Source: Pimelobacter simplex (GTDB taxonomy: Bacteria; Actinomycetota; Actinomycetes; Propionibacteriales; Nocardioidaceae). From it: a stretch of DNA of 64,000 nucleotides. Each line of letters begins with the position of its first letter. The first letter of the stretch is position 1. Positions 18,713 to 29,126 of this stretch are shown one piece after another. The stretch spans positions 84,923 through 148,922 of the forward strand of contig JADCLI010000007.1 of the NCBI GenBank assembly GCA_016803235.1, written 5' to 3'. Both the position numbers and the translations under genes were made by a program. The notes under the pieces are model-generated. The model did not search any database. It saw nothing but the letters and a program-made list of their open reading frames with translations, and had not been told where the DNA came from.

Positions 18713-20116
18713 ATGGTCGATCCCGTCGAGACCCTGCGCGTCGAGACGACGCCGATCCCGGGCCTGCTCGTGGTCCACCTGCCGGTGCACGGCGACGACC
18801 GCGGCTGGTTCAAGGAGAACTGGCAGCGCGAGAAGATGGTCGCGCTCGGCCTGCCCGACTTCGGGCCGGTGCAGAACAACATGAGCTTCAACGCCGCCCG
18901 CGGTGCGACCCGCGGCATCCACACCGAGCCGTGGGACAAGTTCGTCTCGGTCGCCACCGGCAAGGTGTTCGCGGCCTGGGTGGACATGCGCGAGGGCGAG
19001 ACCTTCGGGGCGACGTACTGGACCGAGGTCGACGAGAGCGTCGCCGTGTTCGTCCCGCGGGGCGTCGGCAACTCCTACCAGGCGCTGGCCGACGGCACCG
19101 TGTACTCCTACCTGGTCAACGACCACTACGTCGCCGGCCGGGTCTACCCCGCGCTCAACCTGGCCGACACCACGGTCGCCATCCCGTGGCCGATCCCGCT
19201 CGACTCCGGCGAGGTCGAGATCTCCGCGAAGGACCTCGCCAACCCGGCGCTGGCCGACGTCGAGCCGATGGCGCCGAAGAAGACGCTGATCACCGGCTGC
19301 CGGGGCCAGCTCGGCCAGGCACTCGCGCCGCTCTACCCCGGCGCCACCCTCGTCGACCTCGACGAGCTCGACCTCACCGACGAGGCGGCGCTGGCCGCGT
19401 GGCCGTGGGAGGAGTACGGGCTCATCCTCAACGCCGCCGCCTACACCGCGGTCGACAAGGCCGAGACGCCCGAGGGCCGTCCCGTGGCCTGGGCCGCCAA
19501 CGCAGCCGCTCCCGCCGCCCTCGCTCGGATCGCTGCGGCCCGGGGGATCACCCTCGTGCACTACTCCACCGACTACGTCTTCGACGGCTCGGAGGTCTCC
19601 GGTGGTCACACCGAGGAGGAGGGCTTCGCCCCCCTCGGCGTCTACGGCCAGACCAAGGCGGCCGGCGACCTCGCCGTCGCCGGTGCGCCGCGCCACTACG
19701 TGCTGCGGACCTCCTGGGTGATCGGCGAGGGCCACAACTTCGTGCGCACCATGGCCAGGCTCGCCGCCGACGGCGTCGACCCGGCGGTCGTGTCCGACCA
19801 GGTCGGCCGGTTGACGTTCACCTCCGAGCTGGCCCGGGCCACCGCGCACCTGGTGGGCACCGGTGCGCCGTACGGCACCTACAACGTCACCAACGGCGGC
19901 GCCCCCCGCTCGTGGGCCGACTACGCCCGCAAGGTCTTCGAGCTCACCGGTCACGACCCGGCCCGGGTGAGCACCGTGACGACCGAGGAGTACGGCGCCG
20001 GCAAGGACCTCTCGCCGCGGCCGCTGCACAGCACGCTGGCGCTGGACAAGCTCGCCGGCACCGGGTTCGTGAGCACGGACGCCGACGAGGCGCTGGCGAA
20101 GTACCTCTCGGCCTGA
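18713..20116 (+). CDS. RmlC-like epimerase fused to RmlD reductase
   Basis: This 467-residue fusion would catalyse the last two steps to dTDP-L-rhamnose in one chain. Residues 1-180 are an RmlC-like cupin (DDRGWFKENW, RGIHTEPWDKFVSVATGKVFAAWVDMREG). Residues ~185-467 are RmlD (ITGCRGQLGQAL, LILNAAAYTAVDKAE, STDYVFDG, VYGQTKAAGD with Tyr and Lys). The cupin half departs from classic RmlC after the catalytic RGIH: the usual HYQ-P-Q-K pattern reads HTEPWDK. The epimerase may therefore have altered specificity, and the sugar made could be a rhamnose isomer such as 6-deoxytalose. Confidence 0.88.
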   Translation: MVDPVETLRVETTPIPGLLVVHLPVHGDDRGWFKENWQREKMVALGLPDFGPVQNNMSFNAARGATRGIHTEPWDKFVSVATGKVFAAWVDMREGETFGATYWTEVDESVAVFVPRGVGNSYQALADGTVYSYLVNDHYVAGRVYPALNLADTTVAIPWPIPLDSGEVEISAKDLANPALADVEPMAPKKTLITGCRGQLGQALAPLYPGATLVDLDELDLTDEAALAAWPWEEYGLILNAAAYTAVDKAETPEGRPVAWAANAAAPAALARIAAARGITLVHYSTDYVFDGSEVSGGHTEEEGFAPLGVYGQTKAAGDLAVAGAPRHYVLRTSWVIGEGHNFVRTMARLAADGVDPAVVSDQVGRLTFTSELARATAHLVGTGAPYGTYNVTNGGAPRSWADYARKVFELTGHDPARVSTVTTEEYGAGKDLSPRPLHSTLALDKLAGTGFVSTDADEALAKYLSA

Positions 20117-20124
20117 GCCCTGCT

Positions 20125-20162
20125 GCTGCAGGGATCCCCGGACATCCGGGGATCCCTGCAGC
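20125..20162. terminator. Bidirectional hairpin between rmlCD and folE
   Basis: Two perfect 18-nt arms lie around a 2-nt loop (stem CTGCAGGGATCC...), in the 55-nt gap between the convergent ends of the rmlC-rmlD fusion and folE. No T-run follows on either strand. The position and stem strength suggest it stops transcription from both sides. Confidence 0.75.
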
Positions 20163-20171
20163 GCGTCGAGG

Positions 20172-20758
20172 TCAGCCCCGGGAGCTGTGGATGAGCGCCA
20201 TCGCCTCGGCGCGGGTGGCCGCGTCCTTGAGCATGGTGCCGCGCACCGCGGAGGTGATCGTGCGCGCGCCGGCCTTGCGGACCCCGCGCATCGTCATGCA
20301 CAGGTGCTCGGCCTCGATCACCACGACCACCCCGCGGGCGTCGAGGATCTCCATCAGCGAGTCGGCGACCTGGGTGGTCAGCCGCTCCTGGACCTGCGGG
20401 CGCTTGGCGTAGACGTCGACGAGGCGGGCCAGCTTGGACAGGCCGGTGATCTTGCCGCTCTCGGCCGGGATGTACCCGACGTGGGCGACGCCGGTGAACG
20501 GGACCAGGTGGTGCTCGCACATCGACCACAGCTCGATGTCGCGGACCAGCACCATCTCGTCGTGCCCGAGGTCGAAGGTGGTGGTGAGCACCTCCTCCGC
20601 CGTCATCCGCAGCCCGGCGGTGAGCTCGGCGTACGCCCGGGCCACCCGGGCCGGGGTGTCGCGCAGGCCCTCCCGGTCCGGGTCCTCGCCGATGGCCGCG
20701 AGGAGCTCGCGGACGGCCGCCTCGGCGCGCTCGTGGTCGAACGCGCCCGTGCCCTCGG

Positions 20759-20762
<4 letters not shown>
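20172..20762 (-). CDS. folE: GTP cyclohydrolase I
   Basis: This 196-residue enzyme converts GTP to 7,8-dihydroneopterin triphosphate, which starts folate synthesis. Zinc ligands are visible in [11 protein letters not shown] (Cys82 and His85) and [11 protein letters not shown] (Cys near 153). It also has [30 protein letters not shown], with length and order typical of the family. The ATG at 20762 overlaps the ftsH stop by 4 nt, so it is co-transcribed from the hpt-ftsH side. The other folate genes are 5 kb away beyond the inserted sugar cassette. Confidence 0.97.
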
Positions 20763-22819
<2,057 letters not shown>

Positions 22820-22938
22820 AGACTTACTCGCTCCCCAACTCCGTCGACAAGGATCAGACGACGGTACACGCCGCCGACGGGTCCCATTCTGTCTGGTCCC
22901 TGGTTGGGCGGCCCGTTGGAGCGGCGATCAGGACCGGA

Positions 22939-23490
22939 TCAGGAGTAGACGGCGGGGGCCAGGGTGCCGATGTCGCGCATGTTGCGGTAGCGCTCGCGGT
23001 AGTCGAGGCCGTAGCCGACCACGAACTCGTTGGGGATGTCCCAGCCGACGTACCGCGGCTTCACCGGCATCTGCAGCGCCTCCGGCTTGCGCAGCAGGGT
23101 GGCGATCTCGACGCTCGCCGGGCCGCGGGAGCCGAGGTTGGAGGTCAGCCACGACAGGGTCAGGCCGGTGTCGATGATCTCGTCGACGATCAGGACGTGG
23201 CGACCGGCGATGTCGGCGTCGAGGTCCTTGAGGATCCGCACGACGCCGGAGGACTTGGTGCCGGAGCCGTAGGACGACACCGCCATCCAGTCCATCTCGA
23301 CGTGCTTGTTCAGGGCACGGGCGAGGTCGGCCATGATCATGACCGCGCCGCGCAGGACGCCGACGAGGACGAGGTCCTTGTCCTCGTAGTCGCGCTCGAT
23401 CTCGAGGGCCAGCTCGGCCACCCGGGCCTGGATCTGCTCCTCCGTGAAGAGCACCTCGACCAGGTCGTCCGCGACGTCGCTCGCATGCAT
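22939..23490 (-). CDS. hpt: Hypoxanthine phosphoribosyltransferase
   Basis: This 183-residue purine-salvage enzyme forms IMP or GMP from hypoxanthine or guanine and PRPP. Visible are [33 protein letters not shown] and the PRPP-binding signature [17 protein letters not shown], followed by [27 protein letters not shown]. It lies 4 nt after tilS and upstream of ftsH, the same order as in many actinobacteria. Confidence 0.97.
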   Translation of the reverse strand: MHASDVADDLVEVLFTEEQIQARVAELALEIERDYEDKDLVLVGVLRGAVMIMADLARALNKHVEMDWMAVSSYGSGTKSSGVVRILKDLDADIAGRHVLIVDEIIDTGLTLSWLTSNLGSRGPASVEIATLLRKPEALQMPVKPRYVGWDIPNEFVVGYGLDYRERYRNMRDIGTLAPAVYS

Positions 23491-23494
23491 GGCG

Positions 23495-24523
23495 TCAGCC
23501 TGCCACAGCGGTCCCGCGGAAGCAGAGGTGGGAGCGGTCGCGGTACGCCGTCACGTGGCCGGGCAGCTGGACCTCGCCGCTGATCTCGCCCCGGGCGAGC
23601 CGGTCGAGGGCGGTGACGTGGACGTGGAAGAGCTCGGCGTCGACCGCCCCGGCGGCGAGCGCGGCGAGCCGGAGCACCCGGGTGGCGATCGCTCCCGGGA
23701 GGTCGGCGAGCTCGGCGAGGGGCAGTTCCGGACGTGACGTCATTCGTTCCGTGGGCGATCGCCCACGGGACGAATGACGTTGCGCGGACATTCGGTCGAA
23801 CGCGTCCCGGGCGAGTGCGTCGAGGGCCTCGACGTCGGCGCGGACCTGGTCGGCGGTGCGGGCGAGGGCGGCGGCGACGCCGGGGCCGAGCTCGTCCTCC
23901 AGGACGGGGAGCACCCGCTGGCGGACCCGGACCCGGGCGAAGCCGGGGTCGCTGTTGTGGGGGTCGTCCCAGAACTCGATGCCGTCGGCGAGGCAGGCGG
24001 CGACGGTGTCGGCACGGGCGACGTCGAGGAGCGGGCGGCGGTAGTGCTCGAACCCGCGGCGCATCCCCGCGAGGCTGCGTCCCCCCGAGCCGCGGGTCAG
24101 GCCGAGCAGCACGGTCTCGGCCTGGTCGTCGCGGGTGTGGCCGAGCAGCACGGTCTCGGCACCGAAGTGGTCGCGGAGCTGGTCGAGGACGGCGTACCGG
24201 GCGCGGCGGGCGGCCGCCTCGATCCCCAGGCCGGCCGGGTCGACGTGGACCCGCGCGGTCGCGGTCTCGTCGGCGCCGAGGCCGGCCATCTGCGCGACGA
24301 CCCGGGCGGCGTGCTCGCCGCTGCCCTCCTGGAGGCCGTGGTCGACGGTCGCGCCGACGACGCGGAGGCCCGCCTTGTGACCCTCGAACACGGTCGCCGC
24401 GAGCAGGGCGAGCGAGTCGGCGCCGCCGGAGCAGGCGACCACGACGGTGGTGCCGGGGTCGAGGTCGGCCAGCGCGGGTCGTACGCCGTGGCGGACGGCG
24501 GCGATGGCGGGGTGCAGGCCCAT
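23495..24523 (-). CDS. tilS: tRNA(Ile)-lysidine synthetase
   Basis: This 342-residue enzyme puts lysidine on C34 of the CAU-anticodon tRNA-Ile so that it reads AUA. The PP-loop is [13 protein letters not shown] near residues 32-44. It also has [38 protein letters not shown] and [18 protein letters not shown] 44-nt near-perfect palindrome (23737-23780) lies inside the frame and encodes about 15 extra residues (about 248-262, [15 protein letters not shown] region) in the variable linker after the catalytic domain. The reading frame is kept, so the enzyme is probably still active. Confidence 0.95.
   Translation of the reverse strand: MGLHPAIAAVRHGVRPALADLDPGTTVVVACSGGADSLALLAATVFEGHKAGLRVVGATVDHGLQEGSGEHAARVVAQMAGLGADETATARVHVDPAGLGIEAAARRARYAVLDQLRDHFGAETVLLGHTRDDQAETVLLGLTRGSGGRSLAGMRRGFEHYRRPLLDVARADTVAACLADGIEFWDDPHNSDPGFARVRVRQRVLPVLEDELGPGVAAALARTADQVRADVEALDALARDAFDRMSAQRHSSRGRSPTERMTSRPELPLAELADLPGAIATRVLRLAALAAGAVDAELFHVHVTALDRLARGEISGEVQLPGHVTAYRDRSHLCFRGTAVAG
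23737..23780. repeat. 44-nt palindrome inserted in the tilS reading frame
   Basis: The two 22-nt arms differ at one position (a G-T type pair) and the centre is GGGCGATCGCCC. It lies wholly inside tilS, adds ~15 codons, and does not break the frame. It is unrelated in detail to the TTCGATCGAA family but shares the CATTCGT/ACGAATG and GATC style. It may be an in-frame palindromic element. Confidence 0.85.
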
Positions 24524-24534
24524 GTCAGCCGGGC

Positions 24535-25584
24535 TCAGGCCAGGACGCGCTTGACCCAGCCGTCCGGGTCGCTGAGCTCGGCCTTGCTGGGCAGGTTCTC
24601 GGGGCCTGCCCAGACCGCGTTGAACTCCTCCATGCCGACCCGGTCGACGACGGCGCGGACGAAGTGGGCGCCGTCGCGGTACTGGGCCATCTTGGCCTCG
24701 AGGCCCAGCAGGCGGCGCAGCACGCGGTCGAGGGCGCCGACGCCCTGGCGGCGCTTGGTGAACTTCTTGCGGATCCGGGCGACGCTCGGGATCACCGTCG
24801 GGCCCACGTCGTCCATGACGACGTCGGCGTGGCCCTCGAGCAGCGACATCATCCCCGTGACCCGGTCGATGACCTCGAGCTGCTCGGGGGTGCTGAACAT
24901 CTCCACGATGCTGCCGCCGTTGCGGCCGGCCTTGATCGCCTCGGTGATCCGCTCGAGGCCGCCCTCGAGGAAGCTCGCCGGCTCGACGGTGTCGCTGATG
25001 GCCCGGATCTCCGAGAACAGGTGCTCTCGCATCCACGGCACGGCGGTGAACTGCACCCGGTGGGTCTCCTCGTGCAGGCAGACCCAGAGCCGGAAGTCGT
25101 GGGGGTCGACCTCGAGCTCACGCTCGACGTGGACGATGTTGGGGGCGACCAGCAGCAGCCGCCCGTGGGGCTCGTGGAAGGGGTCGAACTGGCCGAGCAC
25201 CTTGCCCGCGAGGAACCCCAGCAGCCCGCCGACCTCGGCGCCGGTGACCTTCGCCCCGACCTTGAGCCCGAACCCGCTCGGCGGCTTGCTCGCGGCGATC
25301 TTCTCCATCATCGGCCGGGTCGCGACCGCGAAGCCCTCGGCGTTGGCCTGCACCCAGCCGGGCCGGTCGACGACCAGGACCGGCGCGGTGCCGTCGGGCG
25401 CGTCGAGGCCCGTGAACTCGCGCACCAGCCCGGTCGAGCGGTGGGCGCCCGCGCGCAGCTCGGCGACCGCGTCGTCCGCCTCCGCACGGCTCACCATCGG
25501 CCCGTCCCCCGCCAGCCGGGACCCGAGCGCGACGGCGAGGCCCCAGTCGATCATCGGGGGCAGCGGTGCGGCGGGTGGGGTCAT
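24535..25584 (-). CDS. Zinc-dependent metalloprotease, DUF2342 (zincin_2) family
   Basis: This is a 349-residue soluble protein. The zinc motif HEETH sits in LWVCLHEETHRVQFTAVPW near residue 168, with a preceding LLLVAPNIVHVERELEVDP segment typical of the actinobacterial DUF2342 family (Rv3626c in M. tuberculosis, from memory). Some family members are annotated as F420-biosynthesis associated. The true substrate is unknown. It is the first gene of the tilS-hpt-ftsH-folE string, and a TAGGCT -10 box lies 7 nt before the ATG. Confidence 0.9.
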   Translation of the reverse strand: MTPPAAPLPPMIDWGLAVALGSRLAGDGPMVSRAEADDAVAELRAGAHRSTGLVREFTGLDAPDGTAPVLVVDRPGWVQANAEGFAVATRPMMEKIAASKPPSGFGLKVGAKVTGAEVGGLLGFLAGKVLGQFDPFHEPHGRLLLVAPNIVHVERELEVDPHDFRLWVCLHEETHRVQFTAVPWMREHLFSEIRAISDTVEPASFLEGGLERITEAIKAGRNGGSIVEMFSTPEQLEVIDRVTGMMSLLEGHADVVMDDVGPTVIPSVARIRKKFTKRRQGVGALDRVLRRLLGLEAKMAQYRDGAHFVRAVVDRVGMEEFNAVWAGPENLPSKAELSDPDGWVKRVLA

Positions 25585-25591
25585 GCCCGGA

Positions 25592-25597
25592 AGCCTA
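25592..25597 (-). promoter_or_regulatory. -10 box TAGGCT, leaderless-type
   Basis: TAGGCT ends 7 nt before the ATG of the DUF2342 protease at 25584. It would drive the DUF2342-tilS-hpt unit. Confidence 0.5.
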
Positions 25598-25624
25598 GGC
25601 GGTGACGTGCAACGCCGGGCCCGG

Positions 25625-25669
25625 CACGGATCAGCAGACCACGGATCTGCAGAGCACGGGTCAGCAGAG
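25625..25669. repeat. Three tandem 15-nt repeats across the dacB stop codon
   Basis: Three adjacent 15-nt units, CACGGATCAGCAGAC, CACGGATCTGCAGAG and CACGGGTCAGCAGAG, differ at 1-3 positions each. The last unit contains the dacB stop codon. Because 15 nt equals five codons, slippage would lengthen or shorten the tail in frame. Confidence 0.8.
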
Positions 25670-27124
25670 GCAGGCGCCGAGGCCGGCGGCGGCCGAGTCC
25701 ATGGTGGTCCGGGCGAGCAGGCCCTTCTCCTTCTTGACCTTGTCGGCCATCAGGGCGAAGGCGAGCAGGTGGCCCTGGGCGTCGATGGCGATGCCGGCCA
25801 GCGAGGTGACGCCGGTCAGCGTGCCGGTCTTGGCGCGGACCCGACCGCGACCGGCCGCGGGGCCGAGGTCCATGCGGTCGGCCAGGGAGCCGGTGTAGCC
25901 GGCGACGGGGAGCCCGGCCAGCAGCGGGCGCAGCTGGGGGTGGCCGGCCGACGCCGCGAGGCGGAGCACGTCGACCAGGACGCCGGGGGCGAGCCGGTTG
26001 GCGCGGGAGAGCCCGCTGCCGTCGTACAGGACCGAGCCGCGCAGGTCGATGCCGTTGGCGGTGAGCACCCGGGCGACGGCCTGCTGGCCGCCCGTGAACG
26101 ACCCGTCACCCGCGTCGGCGACGCCCGCGTGGCGCAGCAGCACCTCGGCGGCGGCGTTGTCGCTGACCTCGACCAGGCGCTGCACGATCTGCGCGACCGT
26201 CGGACTGGTCACGCGGCCGACCTCGGTCGCGCCGGCCGGGGCCGTGGTGCGGGTGGGGCTGCCGGTGACGGTGATGCCGCGGCGGCCCAGCGCCTGGGCG
26301 AACGCCGTGGTCGCCTCGAGCGCCGGATCGGCGACGGGACCCTGCCCCGGAAGCGACCGGCCCTCGTCGACCCACAGTGCGCTGATCGGGTTGACCTCCT
26401 CGGGGATGTAGTCCGGCTTCCAGCTGGGGTGCACCGCGGGACCGGTGAACAGCGTGTCGTCGAAGCCGACCTCGACGCTGGTCACGCCGGAGGCCTTCAG
26501 GTTGCGGGCGGTGCGCCGGGCGAGGGTGCGCACGTCGGCCCGCTCCGGGTCGTACGTCGCCGCATCGCTCGGTGCGCTCGGCTCGCGTGAAAGGAGCGGG
26601 TCGCCGCCGCCCACGAGGACCAGTCGGGGCGTCGTACTGCTGGCGTCGAGGACGGTGGTGGTCGCGAAGGTGCGCTCGGGCCCGAGCAGGAACAGCGCCG
26701 CGGCGGCGGTGACGAGCTTGGTGGTCGAGGCGGGGATCGCGACGGCGGCGCCCTCGGCCGCCTCGTAGGCGTAGCCGGTGCCCGCGAGTGGGCCGACCGC
26801 GGCGATGACGTGACGGCCCAGGTCGGGCGAGTCGAGCGGCGCGAGTGCCTGCCGGACCGCCTTCCGGTCCAGGGCGGCGGTGCCGTCCGCGACGGGCGCC
26901 AGCGCCTCCGGTACGACGACCGGCGGCACGTCGACCTCCGGCGGCGGCGCCACCGCGGCCGGGTCGGCCGGCGTGCCCGCGTCGGCGCGCAGCTCGTCCC
27001 ACCACCGCTCCGCGGCCCCGGTCTGCCAGGCGGCTCCCGCGCCGCCCAGCAGCGCCACCACGAGCACCCCCGAGAGGACGCGCCGGGCACGTCCGGTACC
27101 CGACTCGCGGTCCCTCTTCGCCAC
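25661..27124 (-). CDS. dacB: D-alanyl-D-alanine carboxypeptidase/endopeptidase (PBP4 family)
   Basis: This 487-residue exported penicillin-binding protein trims or cleaves peptidoglycan cross-links. An N-terminal hydrophobic helix ([18 protein letters not shown]) serves as signal or anchor. The active-site motifs are SXXK in [14 protein letters not shown] (Ser near 133), SXN in [12 protein letters not shown], and KTG in [16 protein letters not shown] long insert between SXXK and SXN is typical of PBP4. The GTG at 27124 is chosen because GGGAGGAG lies just upstream. The protein ends in an unusual GACLC. It corresponds in position to Rv3627c. Confidence 0.93.
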   Translation of the reverse strand: MAKRDRESGTGRARRVLSGVLVVALLGGAGAAWQTGAAERWWDELRADAGTPADPAAVAPPPEVDVPPVVVPEALAPVADGTAALDRKAVRQALAPLDSPDLGRHVIAAVGPLAGTGYAYEAAEGAAVAIPASTTKLVTAAAALFLLGPERTFATTTVLDASSTTPRLVLVGGGDPLLSREPSAPSDAATYDPERADVRTLARRTARNLKASGVTSVEVGFDDTLFTGPAVHPSWKPDYIPEEVNPISALWVDEGRSLPGQGPVADPALEATTAFAQALGRRGITVTGSPTRTTAPAGATEVGRVTSPTVAQIVQRLVEVSDNAAAEVLLRHAGVADAGDGSFTGGQQAVARVLTANGIDLRGSVLYDGSGLSRANRLAPGVLVDVLRLAASAGHPQLRPLLAGLPVAGYTGSLADRMDLGPAAGRGRVRAKTGTLTGVTSLAGIAIDAQGHLLAFALMADKVKKEKGLLARTTMDSAAAGLGACLC

Positions 27125-27168
27125 CGTCTCTCCTCCCGGACTGTGCTCCCCGACTGCGCGTTCCGGGA

Positions 27169-27185
27169 CATTGTGCGGGACAATG
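27169..27185. promoter_or_regulatory. Dyad CATTGT-N5-ACAATG between dacB and ppa
   Basis: A perfect 6-nt inverted repeat with a 5-nt spacer sits in the 161-nt gap between the divergent dacB and ppa. It could be an operator for a dimeric regulator or part of either promoter. The regulator is unknown. Confidence 0.35.
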
Positions 27186-27285
27186 CTGCGAACAACGGCG
27201 CCGGGCAGGTTCACAGCTCCCGCGAGCACGTCCGCGCCAGACCCGATCGTCAGCCCCGACCGGGCCGAGAGTGTGGAGGAAGACT

Positions 27286-27777
27286 GTGCTGGAGTTCGAC
27301 GTCCTCGTGGAGATCCCCAAGGGGAGCCGCAACAAGTACGAGGTCGACCACGAGACCGGGCGCATGCGCCTCGATCGGTTCCTCTTCACCTCGACGATGT
27401 ACCCCGCCGACTACGGCTACATCGAGGACACCCTCGGCCAGGACGGCGACCCGCTCGACGCGCTGGTCCTGCTCCAGGAGCCGACCTTCCCGGGCTGCCT
27501 GATCAAGTGCCGCGCGATCGGCATGTTCCGGATGACCGACGAGGCCGGCGGCGACGACAAGGTCCTCTGCGTCCCCGCGGGCGACCCGCGCATGGAGCAC
27601 CTGCGCGACATCAACCACGTGCCGAACTTCGACCGGCTCGAGATCCAGCACTTCTTCGAGGTCTACAAGGACCTCGAGCCCGGCAAGTCCGTCGAGGGCG
27701 CCGACTGGGTCGGCCGCACCGAGGCCGAGGCCGAGATCGCCGCGTCGTTCGAGCGGTTCAAGAGCTCGGCCCACTGA
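27286..27777 (+). CDS. ppa: Inorganic pyrophosphatase (family I)
   Basis: This 163-residue cytosolic enzyme hydrolyses PPi to two phosphates and so drives nucleotide-transfer reactions. Motifs are [17 protein letters not shown], the [25 protein letters not shown] signature with metal-binding Asp residues, and VPAGDPR. The GTG at 27286 is preceded by GGAGGA at 6 nt. It is divergent from dacB as in M. tuberculosis (Rv3627c/Rv3628) and convergent with the tetR gene. Confidence 0.97.
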   Translation: MLEFDVLVEIPKGSRNKYEVDHETGRMRLDRFLFTSTMYPADYGYIEDTLGQDGDPLDALVLLQEPTFPGCLIKCRAIGMFRMTDEAGGDDKVLCVPAGDPRMEHLRDINHVPNFDRLEIQHFFEVYKDLEPGKSVEGADWVGRTEAEAEIAASFERFKSSAH

Positions 27778-27790
27778 GCCCGGGCGCCCT

Positions 27791-27807
27791 TGTAACTAAG
27801 TGTTACA
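27791..27807. promoter_or_regulatory. TetR-type operator palindrome (site 1)
   Basis: TGTAAC-TAAGT-GTTACA is a perfect-armed 17-bp palindrome, AT-rich against its surroundings, just after ppa and 58 bp before the end of the tetR gene. An almost identical site lies at 27854. TetR-family repressors bind palindromes of this kind, so autoregulation is inferred from proximity. Confidence 0.5.
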
Positions 27808-27853
27808 GCGCGGTTCTCCACCACAGCAGCCACTTCAGCCCCAAACGGGTGGC

Positions 27854-27868
27854 GTAACACGTAGTTAC
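27854..27868. promoter_or_regulatory. TetR-type operator palindrome (site 2)
   Basis: GTAAC-ACGTA-GTTAC, read on the minus strand, matches site 1 at 17 of 18 positions including flanks. The site contains the TAA stop codon of the tetR gene. Together with site 1 it forms a large inverted repeat of ~80 bp that could also act as a terminator between convergent genes. Confidence 0.5.
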
Positions 27869-28434
27869 AAGCGGGTCGGCGCCAGCAGCATCGACAGCCC
27901 TGCGGCGATCGCCGCGGGGCTGTCGTCGTGCTCGGGCGGCATCGTGACGTAGCTGAGCGCCAACCGGGCGAGGGTCCGCGCGAGCTCGCGCACGAGCGTC
28001 GGGTCGGTGCCCGGCCAGGCAGCGCTCGCCGCCGCCTCCAGCTGCTCGGCGACCCGGACGAGCAGCGGAGCGGCGTCGGTGGTGACGATGCGGACCAGGT
28101 CGTGGTGGGCGTCGCCGGCCCGGACGCGGTCGATCAGCGGGTCCTCGGCGGCGGTCTCGAGGAAGAGCCGCAGTCCCTCCTCCAAGCCGGTGCGCGGGTC
28201 GTCGGCGTGCTCGGCGAGGGTCGCGGCGATCAGCGCGCACAGGGCGTCGGCGAGGTGGACCGTGTACGCCTGAGCGAGGCCGTAGCGCGAGCCGAAGGCG
28301 TTGTAGAGCGTCTGCCGGCTCACCCCGGCGTCGCGGGCGACCGCCTCGAGGGTGACGTCGCCCCAGGGGCGTTCGAGGAGGAGGGCACGCAGGGCCGCGA
28401 AGATCGCGGTACGACGCTCCGCGACCGCGCTCAC
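27865..28434 (-). CDS. TetR-family transcriptional regulator
   Basis: This 189-residue regulator has an N-terminal helix-turn-helix in VTLEAVARDAGVSRQTLYNAFGSRYGL near residues 27-52, then an all-helical ligand domain. The GTG start overlaps the methyltransferase stop (GTGA), so it is the third gene of the acyl-CoA oxidase operon and probably controls it. Two matching palindromes lie at and beyond its 3' end rather than at the operon promoter. The ligand is unknown; an acyl-CoA is plausible from context. Confidence 0.92.
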   Translation of the reverse strand: MSAVAERRTAIFAALRALLLERPWGDVTLEAVARDAGVSRQTLYNAFGSRYGLAQAYTVHLADALCALIAATLAEHADDPRTGLEEGLRLFLETAAEDPLIDRVRAGDAHHDLVRIVTTDAAPLLVRVAEQLEAAASAAWPGTDPTLVRELARTLARLALSYVTMPPEHDDSPAAIAAGLSMLLAPTRL

Positions 28435-29126
28435 GCCCCGCTCCCCCCGCGCTTCACCCCGCGGAAGTAGGCGATCGCGCCGCTGCGCTCGAGGACGAGG
28501 TCGGCGATGCCCTCACGGGCGAACCAGACCTCGAGGTCGGCGCTGCTGCAGCCGGGGCCGAGCAGGCCGGCGACGCGGCCGACCCGGCGCAGCGGCTCGA
28601 ACCGGAGCCCGGTGTCGTTGAGCAGCGCGCTGCCCGTCAGCACGCCGCCGGGGCGCAGCACGCGCGCCATCTCGACCACGGCCCGCTCTGGGTCGGGGAA
28701 GCAGTGCAGCCCGGTGAAGGTGACGACGAGGTCGAAGCCCGCGTCGTCGAACGGGAGGTCACCGACGTCGGCGATCCGCGGCACGACCTGGTCGGCGACC
28801 CCGCGCCGCTCGGCCGCGCGCATCGTGCGGTCCAGCATGGTCTGCGCGATGTCGCCGGCGACGTACTCCACCCCCTGGCCCGGCCGCAGGCCACGCAGCG
28901 CCACGCCACCGCCGCACGGGATGTCCAGGATCCGGCTGCCGGCGGGCTGCCGGCCGATCTCGTCGGCGGCCCGGTAGAGCCGGCGCAGGTCGCTGTTGAC
29001 GCCGACCCGCCAGACCGCGCCGCCGGCGGTCGGGTGCTCGACGGTCCAGTCGTAGAACGACGCCCACAGCGGGTCGTCCGACCATCCGCCCAACCCGGGG
29101 AGGTGGGACAGCGTCGACCGGATCAT
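28431..29126 (-). CDS. Class I SAM-dependent methyltransferase
   Basis: This is a 231-residue protein with the SAM-binding motif ILDIPCGGGVALRGL near residue 68, AGDIAQTMLDRTM, FDLVVTFTGLHCFPDPERAV and RVLRPGGVLTGSALL, typical of methyltransferase_11. It overlaps both neighbours by 4 nt (ATGA and GTGA), so it is strictly co-translated with the acyl-CoA oxidase and the TetR regulator. The substrate is unknown. The lipid context suggests a fatty acid or quinone-like molecule. Confidence 0.9.
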   Translation of the reverse strand: MIRSTLSHLPGLGGWSDDPLWASFYDWTVEHPTAGGAVWRVGVNSDLRRLYRAADEIGRQPAGSRILDIPCGGGVALRGLRPGQGVEYVAGDIAQTMLDRTMRAAERRGVADQVVPRIADVGDLPFDDAGFDLVVTFTGLHCFPDPERAVVEMARVLRPGGVLTGSALLNDTGLRFEPLRRVGRVAGLLGPGCSSADLEVWFAREGIADLVLERSGAIAYFRGVKRGGSGA

